64,000 nucleotides of DNA from Patiria pectinifera. Taxonomy: Eukaryota; Echinodermata; Asteroidea; Valvatida; Asterinidae. The DNA lies in assembly GCA_029964075.1 (NCBI GenBank), contig CM057150.1, forward strand, positions 1,426,001-1,490,000, read 5' to 3'. The translations under genes and the position numbers were made by a program. This document shows, one piece after another, positions 40,396 through 52,000 of this stretch; the first letter of the stretch is position 1; each line of letters begins with the position of its first letter. The notes beneath the pieces were generated by a model that worked only from the letters and a program-made list of their open reading frames with translations, was not told the DNA's origin and did not search any database.

Positions 40396-41163
40396 TTGGT
40401 TTTGAAAGCCCACGGTTTAGTGGTTAACTTTACGATATTTAATTGATCGTCTTAAAAATACCAATACAATTTAGCGACAACACGCCTTAGCTCAACGGTT
40501 GGGACAGTCCACGAGTAGTAAGTAGCATATCCTATCCGTAAAGGCACGGGGCTCTGTTTGCTGAACTCAACACCAGGGCATAGGGTGCTACCTCGTTTCC
40601 TCCCTTTTATGGTGTTTGACCTCCGGGTTACATGGATAGACATGAAAGAAGGTGATGTGGTGGGCCGGGAAATCCTAGTCCCAGAAGAGTTCAATACTTT
40701 CTTGAACAAAGAAAAAATGTGCAAGTCTGTTGCACCGTTTTCGAACTGTACATAATCAATACATTTTACGGGAAAATGATTGTCCCAATGACACCCAATT
40801 CGGAAAAAAACAAATGCTGTGTAGAACACCGTGGTCATGATAGAAACAGCGAATGTTGCTGTCTGATTTATTTAAGTGGTTATTTTATATGTTGTTTACT
40901 TTTTTCAACTGTGATATGAATTAATTTTAAAAAAAAAGGGAATTATAAGCCGAATTCGGACATTTTAGTTAACCGAACTATAAAATGCATCCGAGTATTA
41001 AGTTCTTTTAATCACTTTGTAATACGTCAGCTTTTCAAAACTGCAACGTGACATTCAGGCTAGGGGGTAAATGTAGCTCAGACTTATTTTATTTAAATGT
41101 ATTGTTGCCCAAAGATTTGCCCTGTCAGCATATATATACATACATGTATCTTGTTTAATATGA

Positions 41164-43022
41164 TGGACAGTCGAGGTCGTATCCGTCTATGGCCATCTGA
41201 TTTTAGCTGCGACTGCTCTGTAAATGGAACCTCATCCAATGTGACCGTCGTCAATGGCGAATTAATCTGTGTACCAGATGACTCGGAGTATATGATCACA
41301 CCAGGCGGTGACAGGAATGATTAACCTACAACATCAGTGACGACAACAGTCGGTCACAAGTCAACTGAGTACGGAGTCGGAGGAGGCCCAGTCTGCCAGG
41401 CAGGCGTAGCAATTGGTATCTTTAGTGGAGTGACCGTGGCCTTACTGTTTCTTTTGGTGGCTCTCGTTGTTGGGGTCATCTGTTGGAGAATAAAGGATAG
41501 GAGAAAGAAGCAGGGGTGAATGATCTGCACAAATCGGCAAATTGGCATGTAAAGCCGACTAAAAAATCAAATATATCTTCGAAAGGATAATCATTGAAAA
41601 ATGAATATATTTAGAACTTACATTGTTCTTGGTATGTTAAGCATTGGTGACGTGTTTTACTGACAATAAGAGGCTACACCTGCGAATCCAACTATTTTAA
41701 AGGTTTGAATTATTCCCTCTGAAATTGGATGCTGTTTTCTCTACCCAAAAGTAAATATTTTCCAGGGCAAAATAATTTAACTATTGACAGATATTTCATA
41801 TTTAATTTGTAACACGTATTTTGCTTTATTTCTTTTATTTATACAGGATTGACAAGCCGTTGACAGCAAACATACACACGGCTGCGTCAGACACAAGTAA
41901 TGGTGAGAATATTTTCGATAAATAACCCTAAAACCTGCAAATGCATATCTCAATTGCATATTAATCTGATCCTGTCATAATCTATAGAAAGATTTCCCAT
42001 CCACGATGACAAATCACATATAAAAATGACATTTAATTCTTTGCCGATTTCTTTACATGTCCATTGAGGGTTCAAACTATTTTGTCCCGGCTGAAACAAG
42101 TTCATGAAAGAAGCCCCCTTCGTAAAGTAATGTAATTTGTCCGAATGCTATATTTCAATTGCCTTGCTTTATTGTTTTCGTAGTCAATCCAACATACAGA
42201 TTGGATGACGATGATCATGTGACTGGAGGCATATTGAAACCCGTGGCAGCAGTTGATCCGAGAGTTTTGAAGTCGAATCCTCCGAATGCTTAATATGCCG
42301 ACATAAAGGTAAATGAATTGGGAAAGACATTCCCTTGACCAAAACAAATGGTAGAAATTAAACTTTAAAATACTATTTATATCCTGTAGCACTGATTTAT
42401 AACTTCATTGGATCATTGATATTAAGGTGTGTTCTAAGCAATAATTATTTAAAAGTATTTAAAGTCACTTTTCAGAATTACTTATTTCAGAAATCACGTG
42501 AGTTGTGCTTTAAACATAGAACAAGTTTAAACAAATATGAACCAAGATGAAACAAGATTTAGCATTTCCATACTCTGCCTAATTTCACTTGTAAAAGATA
42601 ACCGAATCTTTTTCTTTCCGATTGTGTCACCAGCCAAACGATCAGCCAGCCAGTGCAGCTGGGACCAGCGAAGCAGAGAGCTACGCCACCATCCACACCA
42701 TGTCTACACAGCCCTACAGGGTACCAATGACAGCAACAAAGGCAGCATTGCTCCCATCCCGTCTACTGGCTACGCAGCCAATAACCCAAAGCGTGGCAAT
42801 TACGTACATACAGGCCTCAAGAAAACCGGAAACGATTATGATGACGGTCCAGCGGTTCATACTCCGATCCAAAACAACGGTCCCAAACAAGACAAAGATG
42901 GCTCTGAGAACGAGTACATGGACCCAGAGGTTGTGATGATAGCACCATCTGGTCAGCGGAATGCTGCTAAGAGAGTCAAGGCACCAGTTCCTCCACCAAA
43001 GCCCAAGAACCTGACCAAGTAA
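41164..43022 (+). pseudogene. Decayed gene for a single-pass membrane protein with a tyrosine-rich tail
   Basis: Four exon-like blocks: about 41164 (or 41338 after an AG) to 41515, 41847-41902, 42184-42308 and 42634-43022, with good splice sites and matching phases (2, 1, 0). The first encodes a short extracellular stretch (SCDCSVNGTSS, ELICVPDD), the helix GVAIGIFSGVTVALLFLLVA and KDRRKKQ. The tail has PTYRLDDDD, YADIK, SYATIHTM, NYVHTGL, NEYMDPEV and a C-terminal PVPPPKPK, so it would recruit SH2/SH3 proteins. TAA codons interrupt at 41322 (if that part is exonic) and 42291, and the last exon changes frame near 42718. No ectodomain exons were found upstream. Family unknown. Confidence 0.7.
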
Positions 43023-43389
43023 ACAAGGGTATCGGCCAAAACTGACGAGAGTGAATATTCTACTTCGAACTTTTTTGAAGGGGCACTGAAGCCAAATGAT
43101 ACATTTCGTTTATGTTCAACATTTATAACGGGGAGAATCGAGGGTGGAAGTGGATCTCTGACATCTGGGGGGAGGGGGGGTGCACCATGCCCCCATGCCC
43201 CCGCCCCGTAGTTACGCCACTGTATTTACCTGAAATTCCATTCCCCTAAAAACAGACCTGCAGATAGAGATAAATCCCAATGACTGTAGGACTGCCATAT
43301 GTTATCTTCTTCCAAAGATTCAGCCAGGTTCAGCCAGGCTCTGTGACCCAGAAGGATTTGTTCTAATGATTCTGATTTCTCCCATCGTG

Positions 43390-44760
43390 CACAGTAACTG
43401 AAGAACAACGTTGTTCCCAGGGATCACAGCTCCCGCCGAGTTCAACGTGCCATTGCCAGAGACAAAATCTATCCACCCAAAAATTGGCTCTTAAAGAAAA
43501 AGCCTCCAGCGCCATTGTCAAACCCAAGACTCTCTTGGTCACCACCTTTCACCCCAATCTCCCTCTTCTTCGTTGAATCACTAATGACAACCATCACATT
43601 CTTCACACTTTAGATCGCCTTGCCCGCGCCATCCCTGACAGTCCAGTATTGGCTTATACAGGCTGAGTAAAAAAAAAAAAACGGAACCCAAACTCCCAAA
43701 AATATATTTCATACTTAAACAAATATGTAGCACCAACAATAATGATGACTGGAAAGCTACTTTCATAAACCACTGTTAGATGAAAAAAAATCTCAAATTG
43801 GTTGCTCAATCCGTTCAAAGAATCTCATCATTAAAACGCAATGACCTTAACACCTGTTTCGTAAAACAATAGCATATTTATTGTGTGTTCGGACTGTTTG
43901 GAACAACAAAGAAAATGACACAGTGTACTTGTTTCAACAACTGTCAACAACTGTAGTACACACTATCTTTATTAACAATCGTGCTTAGGCAAACAGTATG
44001 ATTTATAAAATCAACTTTTTAAAAAGACGGTCCTTCAAAAGGACTTTGTGTAATGTAATTTACTTTTAAATTGAGGTTTTATCGCGGGTCATGTTTGAAG
44101 CCAATTGTGACGACGATTCTTGAAATCGCAATTTTAGACGAAAGAGGTTTTAGGGTCATTGTGTTTAAACGGTGATAGACTTTGAACGGATTGAGCAATT
44201 TCAGTAATGCTTTAAAAGTAGATTATGAAAATGGCTTCCCAGTCATTATTATTTTTGGTGCTGCATATTTTTTTTTATGAAGTATATATTTTTGGGGTTT
44301 GGTTTCCGCTTTTTTTTTTTTTAACTCACCCTGTAGACGCCCCTGCAAGTTACGAGACCTGATTGTTCGATCCGAAGTCCCTACCTTGGATGCATCCCCT
44401 CCCACCAAGCATGGTGCTTTTAAGTGCAGTTCCAGATGTGTTCTTTGCCAGATCCACATCCAGGAGTCTGACTCCTTTTCTGGCCACTCCTCTGGCACTA
44501 CTCACAGAATCATTGGTAACATCACTTACAACACCTCTTATAAAATATATCTCATCTCTTGCAGGGTTTGTGGAGTACAGTATGTTGGGGAGACAAAGAA
44601 CACGCTGAAGAAGCGTTTCTATGGTTATCGATCAAATGTCAACACCAAGAGACTGGACACCCCTGTTGGTCCCCACTTTAAACTAAAACCATTCAATTTT
44701 TGATGTTACAGGGTATAGAGTCACTTAGCCGTCGCAAGGACTCGGTTCGTCTAAGCATGG
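43390..44760 (+). mobile_element. Penelope-like element fossil, split by a MITE
   Basis: Plus-strand coding traces of the late reverse-transcriptase region (to 43656) and of the GIY-YIG endonuclease region (44336-44703; motifs KIYLISCRVCGVQYVGET and KKRF) flank the MITE at 43659-44333. The element is a broken fragment with several breaks in the first part. Confidence 0.7.
43659..44333 (+). mobile_element. MITE with about 190-bp terminal inverted repeats and TA target duplication
   Basis: Begins CAGGCTGAGTAAAAAA and ends with the inverted TTAACTCACCCTG. TA lies directly outside each end (43657-43658 and 44334-44335). The arms pair over about 190 bp. A Tc1/mariner-type origin is inferred from the TA duplication. 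It is inserted into a Penelope-like fossil, so it is younger than that copy. Confidence 0.8.
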
Positions 44761-47700
44761 ATTAAATGTGGAGGAAGCGTCTTCGGACTGTTGAACCACA
44801 TGGTCCTAACATCCAACAAGGCAACGGAAAAAGTGCCATTTGTTTCAAATCCAGGCTGACCCTCTTGGTTTTACTCCTCCTTTGTTGCCCTCTCCTTTCA
44901 ATTTCACCATATATTCCTTTCCACATGCCTCCCCTTTTATGACCCTCCCCCCCCCCCCTCATTTACACGAACACCATATTCATCGCCCTCCCCTTTCAAT
45001 TTTACCCCTTTCCTTACCACTTGTTTTCCCCGTCCCTATTTTACCCCCGCTTCCCACATTCACACTCATACCACATTCATTACTACTCTCCATTGTTCCC
45101 CCTGCATCATTCCTTCCATCTTACCCCTTCCGTTCCTTTACCACCACACTCCTTTAAGCCTTTATCACCTTTTATCTGCACCCACATGCACTGGTCTCTC
45201 CCCTTCCATTCCCTTGTTTGTTATTTCTCCTTCCAGCCCTGCATGCTTGTGTTCTCCAAACATGTTTGTTTCTTGTTCCTCTGTCATTTGCCTCTGAGGA
45301 AGTCCTTGATTTTGTACTCAATGCATTGTACATAAGGAATGATTTGACAGATCTTTCATTTATAGAGTAAAGTTAAGATAATATTGAGTACCGCGTGTTG
45401 TTTTATTTGACATGCATGCTTTGATAAGATAACACTTAGATCAGCACAATATCCAGTCTGGGACACCGAAGCATCGGTGGTTGAATTGCTTTTATGTTTC
45501 CATTATAAGAGTAATCTTTTGCTAAACTACTATCAAACTAAATTGGACGGTTTCATAGTTTATCTTCTTATAGTTTACAATGACAATGAAACCTTGCTAC
45601 TAGTGTTCAATGTCCTATACATTGTATATAAGGAATGATTTTAAACCAAAAGTTATTCTAGCGAATATTCAAAGTGAGAAAACTAATATTGGAGTCTAGG
45701 TTTAAATTTAGGTTTAATTTAGTTTTGGATTTTTATTTGAAAACCGAGATAAAATAATCGCCGATGAAGAACATTATAAAAATAGAAATATTTTTGTTAC
45801 ACACTTTTCAGGATAACATTATCATGTTGGTTGATTTAACTATAAAACCTGAACTATATTGAAGCAACTTCCACGTGCAGTAAATTAACCTCAATGCAAC
45901 CTGGTCCAGAGGCATTTCAGCAACAGATCGTAGCATTTAGAGTTGACATTATTGTCTGTACATTATATTTTTGAAGGATTGCTGGGGGGATTTATGTAAG
46001 CAGGAGTAATGTGCAAAAATGACTGTTCATTTGTTGAATTGTGAAAGTAGATGTTAAGCTTAATCCATGCTTTATTTGTATTTTACACTGGTGAGGGATT
46101 TTGGATTTTACGCAGATTGTAAATTAATAGCAATGCTATAGGCGAAACGTTAAATTGCAATGGCATTTATTCCGATACTTATACGAGTTACTTTATACCA
46201 TTTATATTAATATACAAAGAGAAATGGCCATAAAAATGCTTACTTTTAAATTGCTATCATTAAAAACGGTTGATGATAAACGAGTTGCTTTTAAATCTGA
46301 TGTTGCAAATTGTTGCATGCATAATATTCAAAGCGAAATGAAATTTGGACGAAACTAAGTTGCTGTCGTTGAAAACGTTTTAGACGATTAGTTACGATGT
46401 CGAAACTAAATTTCCATACTACATGTACTGTAGCTTGTCATAATACACAAAGACAAACAAAAATGAAGTAGACAAAACATTAAACTTCCGAAGTCAACAT
46501 GAGTTGTTGCTAGTGTGAACGATGAGCAGAGTTATTACTGATTTTTTATCTTCGTACTTAGCACATACTAAATACAAGTGGCAATGTAACATTCGAAACT
46601 GTTCATTTCTAACGTTAGAAAAGTTTGAGATAATTAACCAGCAGACACTTTAAACATAAATTGCAGCTACTCGGCTTATGTGATTTTTAAATGCTCTAGG
46701 TATAACACTTGAGACAAATACGTTCGCTTTACTTTAACATAATTGAATCATACTACTCACTTTGTATTAAATATACAAAGAATAGGTGTCCTGTGTTAGG
46801 GATATCTTTAAATTTCTAATGTAAAAAATTTAATATGATTACGTGAGAGTTACTTTGTTTTGTGCGCCTCGGCTCAAATAAATGTAATGAGACAAAAGCG
46901 CCTAGAAAACTTAGATGAAGCGGGCGAAATGTCAAATTCCTTTCTTTAAAAAAACACAGCAATATTTACTTAAAAATATTTTTTTACGTGCTACTCAGGC
47001 TATATTAATATGTGAAGACAAGCGTTGGTGTAACATGCGGAATTTTAAACTGCTGCTAGGACAAAATACATATATAATGATAAAGTTTAATTACAAGTTA
47101 ATTAAAAAAAAAAGTTTGTTCTACTCAGCTTATATTATAATATTCCAAACGTATAACATAAGTAATACAAATGGATTGTACATGCGCTTAGAAAGGACTT
47201 GCTGTAAAATATGTTGCTTTGCTTAATACAATCACAGTGTTCTTCTTTGCATTTCATAAAACAGGAGTCGTCAGTTGTTACATTGGATTTAAAAAAAAAA
47301 CATATAACAAAAGTGTCAACTATTTCATAAAGTTTTACAAGTTTTATCGTTTACTTACAGTGTCAGGACTGATTTCAAGTTTTAATTTTCTGACAAGCCA
47401 CAGAGAAATGTATATTATTAGTATCACCATGTGCATGGAATTTACAATGCTTACCCTGGTAATCATGTGGCTGTACTCGGGTGCAGTGAATAGATGTATT
47501 GATATTGTTCAATGATACAATGGATTGGAATTACACTTTAACAGCAAACATTATCAACATATTAGGATAAACATTTGACTGATCAAACATTAGCTGTGTA
47601 CATATAGTAATGTTATGGTGCAGTGGCAAAATATTGAGGGTTTTTTTATGAGTTCTTATATTAGTCGATATATACACACTGCTAATTATGATGATTATTT

Positions 47701-48025
47701 TCCAATCGTCCTGGATTTTACCAGCCCAAACGATCAAAGTTTAACGTTAAGTTTGCCTGAATATATATAAAACGCTGCTGCTTTTTAATTTAAGAAAATC
47801 TGACGAAAATAAGCACTTAATTGAAGGAAGATATATTTACTGGGAAAAATACATGGATTAATTAAAATGTAGATGAGAGCAAGACGCTTGACATGATCAC
47901 AGTATTTTCATTTCTTTATTATTTCATTTTCTTCTCGTTTAAAACAAAATAGGAGAGGGCCGTGAAATTGAACGATAAAGGAGACAAACCAGGCGAAGAG
48001 ATCGTTCGTACCGTCAATGCACATA
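44761..48025. other. Spacer downstream of RTK-B, mostly AT-rich
   Basis: 44840-45310 is pyrimidine-rich (CCCTCCCC-type) and may be the tail of the Penelope-like fossil. 45300-48025 is strongly AT-rich, with loosely recurring motifs such as ACTCAGCTTATATTA and TTTTAAATTGCTA, perhaps an old degenerate repeat. No gene was recognised. Confidence 0.4.
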
Positions 48026-48642
48026 ATCGTCAGGGACGAATAGGCCCACGGCGTGTTGAACAGTGGTTTTGAAAAAAAATGTTAAGTTGGTCACTTTTTG
48101 AAATAAAGATTTCGCCTATTATTATTCGAGCACATGACGACTAATGTTTGATACAGAAAGTAAGCCGAGATCTTAAACTTCAAAGATGTACCAATTACAG
48201 TATAACAGTACAATTAATTGCATAGAGATTTGTCTGTTCGTGACAGTACAAAATCCCACATGCCTGTTGTTTTGGCAAATTGCCAGTACCCATTGCCCAT
48301 ACCCTTTGCGCGAATTCGACTCTTCGTTTTGCCCTTCGCGCGTACAATTCGGCTCTTTGTAAAAGCTGAAATTCCACACGCGCGTTGTTTTTGCCCCATA
48401 GGATAACGTGATAGAGTTTGAATTTGTCTCTTCGTGAAAACTCAAAATACGACTCAGGTGAAATTTTCCGTACATTGATTGTCATGATTTCGTTGATTTA
48501 ACCTGACTTTGACCCCAAACTCTTACCCAAACGTTAGTTGCTTTCACTTAACCGATTTCGGCCGGAAAAAAAAAGAATTTAAATAAGGACAAAATATGGG
48601 GTTTTGGGGCCTAATTCGTCTATTCGTGAAAACGCTGACGAT
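48026..48642 (-). mobile_element. MITE with ATCGTCAG-type inverted ends, copy 2
   Basis: Reverse-oriented copy of 11291-11881, with both ends present (the one at 48026 is shortened). It lies about 365 bp past the RTK-B stop codon, so it may fall in or next to the 3' untranslated region. Confidence 0.7.
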
Positions 48643-49006
48643 ATTTAATAGGTGGTCGTTGTTTGTGTAAAGTTTGGGGTCGATCTGATTACAGACGATG
48701 TCAGATCTGATTTGTGGAGCTTGAAATATCAGAGGATGACGTCATCGTGATGTCATTTCATACTTTGCATACTGTTAATATAATATGAGTACCCACAAAG
48801 ATTCAAGACAATCAGACATTCCCACATATGTATTAAAATTTTCCTGATACCAACTTTTTTGTTTCAAATGTATAATCTGAAAGCGGTCTCTTTGCTTTAT
48901 ATCTGGTAATACAGTAGTTTCCCTGGATACACTTCTAACAAAAGTAACATAATTGAAGAACAAAGAATTATTCGAAGTCTTTCATCTTAATGCGACCCAT
49001 TCCATC

Positions 49007-49084
49007 TTACACCTTCTCGCCTGCTTCTTGTTCCAGCACCACTTCATAATCGCTGTCTTGGAAATCCTTGATTGATATGAATTC
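49007..49084 (-). CDS. RTK-B exon 19: C-terminal tail
   Basis: Encodes [16 protein letters not shown] and nine further residues, then TAA at 49009-49007. It has the same 78-nt length as the RTK-A last exon. The first RTK-A tail tyrosine (EYISIKDF) is Phe here, while the second (DYEVV) is kept. Confidence 0.85.
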   Translation of the reverse strand, partial: EFISIKDFQDSDYEVVLEQEAGEKV

Positions 49085-52000
49085 CTGTCAACCAAATTTA
49101 AGGGGAACCAACCGTTATATTTGCGTAGCGCCCTCAACTCGGGAAATAGGGAAAATCACTGTTTTTACTCATCAATCTGTTTGCATTGACTTATAATTAC
49201 ACTAAGATGCGAGCGGTACCGACAGTTTATCTAGGCAATATTTTAATCAATAATAAATAACAAATATCAAGGATTTGCCTGCAAAGTAAAGTTGTTTTCT
49301 CAATGTCCTTAACAGAAATGTAGTTACTTTGTTACTTGAATTCCCTTTGTTTCAAAAGGAGTACCAATGGCTGTTCCCTAGTAGTCCTGATGATAGAAAT
49401 CGCATACCTTTCCCTTGTTGATGTACTTTTCCAGCTCGGCACTGATCATCGTAAAGGTCAGTCTGTTGTGTGGATCCTCATCCCAACATCTAAGCATCAT
49501 CGCATACCTGCAGGAAAAAATAGTATGCTGTAATAAGCCGTTTTGGACAATATTTAAAACAGATTCAGGGAAAAGAGTTCAACTATAACAGGGGAAAAGA
49601 AAAAAAAATAGCGAGATTGTACTCACAATTCTTGTACGCAGTGTTGTGGTTTGGGCATACGGTAGCCTGACTGAAGCTTATCAATCATCACATTCGCTGT
49701 CATAGCGGGGTATGGACGAGCACCTTTATATACACAATGCAAATAACATCTTTTAAAAAAAAAACCATAGATTTGCAGTTTTTTTAAATTGAAGACGATA
49801 TTAAGATATATTTGCATAAAATCCAAGAAAGCGAGCACATTTTTCTGCAGTTCGTCTTCCCGAGAAACTCAAACCATGAACCCCAGGATTGTTTTGCTGC
49901 AGATGTACAATGTATGAAATGGCGATCTTTTGGAATGAGCGTACGAACATTGCGTGTGGCCTAGCTCACATTCATTCATGCTGTATTTTGCTTCAACGTT
50001 TGACCAAAATGGAAACTGCTTTTGCTTGTTGTTTTATTATTCAGACGTAATTGCCGAAAATATTACCTAGAGTAACTATCTCCCACAGAAGTACGCCATA
50101 AGACCATACGTCACTCTCTGTTGTGTACACGTCATCCAAAATGGACTCAAGGGCCATCCAGCGCATGGGCAGTGCACCCTGCAAAATTAATGTGTCCACA
50201 ATTATTACAACTAATGATTTTGGAAGTTTAATGGAACCCCCAAAAATCCTGAATTTTTCTTCTCTTGTTTTGTCTTCGCCACACTCACCTGTGACCTTCG
50301 TTCATATACTCGGATGTTCATGACGTCACGAGCGAGTCCGAAATCAGACACCTTACACGTCATGTCCTCAGCCACAAGCACGTTACGGGCAGCAAGGTCC
50401 CTGTGAATGCACTGTGTATCAACAACGATTATTTCACTTAATTTACTGAAGCTGTCTTGATTTTTTTTTGTCAACAAAACTCCCGATCATAAAATTATAA
50501 TCATTTAGTGTACATGTCAGATTTGAATCAGGTGAAAACAGAAGGTACCTGTTGAGATGAGATGAAGGCCATTCCATCAGCGGCATCCTTGGCAAACTTC
50601 ATCAGATCCTTGCAGGTAAGTGACTTACTCATACCATGCAGGTTGCCATAGACACGCCCTCCCTTACTACGACTGTCTTTAAGAAAGTCTTTCAGATTGC
50701 CTTGGGATAGATATTCCACGATGATATATGGCGGGTCTGTGAAATAACGAGAAGTTAGGAAGCTTACTTTGCCGCTATCAATCAGTTAAGCCTTCTAGTG
50801 ACAATATGACCGATGTTTAGAAACACCATTTTACAAAACTCTCACATCTTACAACACGTCAAACTACCTTATTTGAAACTAGTAAGCACAAATAAAAACA
50901 AAATAAGGCTCAGTGCAACATCTGTTCAACCTAACGCGCCCTTTCACTTTGCACTAAATAAGCCTCTGTTCTGATGACGTCACACTTTGTTCACATGTGC
51001 ACTTTCCTATGGAGCCAGTGGGGGCCCACGGGTCCACTGAGCACCATAGGAAAGCACATACGAAAACAAAGTGTGACGCCATCAGTACATCAGGCTTATT
51101 GTATTGATTAGAATTGAAAGTATGTAGATGCGTTCAGAACTCACTCTTTTGCTTTATAGTAGTACAAAAGTATTAAATAGCACCATTAACTTTCCTGACA
51201 AAGTCCCACAAAAACTTTGAAATATCTTCCATGCTTTGCGAAATCACGTCGGTTGACTGTTTTACTTTATACCTTCCTCTACACAGAACCCAAGGAGCCT
51301 GACTACATTACAATGGTCTGGTAACTTCTTCATTAGGTCTAGCTCCCTCATCATGTCAGCTTTATCGCTCTGGCCGGCTCCCTCTGCGGAAGTGAGTCCA
51401 TGAAAAAAAATAGTAGTTATCGTTTGACTAGTCATCAATTCATGACCGCGATTTTTCTCACTTCCTTTCTCCTAAAGTAAAGTAAGTCTGTCCCGAGCCA
51501 ATGTGGCTCATCGGGCCGGCGTTTATCTCCGGTTTCAGTAGCATGAAATGACTGAAAATATTTCTACTCCCCCTGGATGGGATGCTAGTCCATCGCAGGT
51601 TACTCCACAGCTAATGCCGGTACCCATTTATACTCCTGGGTGGAGAGGGGCAAGTGGGGGTGAAGTGCCTTGCCCAAGGACACAATATATGACCAGCGGC
51701 TGGATTCGAATCCTGGACCCTCTGATCATGAGTCACGAACCCTAACCACTAGGCCACACACTCCCCTTCTCCTAAAACTCTGACTTAATTTGATGCTCCA
51801 ATCTACAAACTGGCAAAAGTGACAATATTTGGCAAATTACCAGGAAGACTATAACATCTTCCTCATAACATTCCATCTAACCTTTAAGTGTCTTGACAGC
51901 AACCAGTTTGACCTTTGACCCCTGTGTCATCCCCGAGGCTTCAGCTAGAAGCACAAGACCGAAGTTGCCATGTCCGAGCTCTTTGATGATCTTCAGCTGG

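Noticed and set aside
40049-40405. 118-codon plus-strand frame near a tRNA-like sequence
   Set aside because: There is no recognisable protein family and it overlaps the pseudo-tRNA/SINE head; probably chance.
46155-47515. Several plus-strand frames of 67-103 codons
   Set aside because: AT-rich, no domain, no splice structure, and no similarity among them beyond composition.
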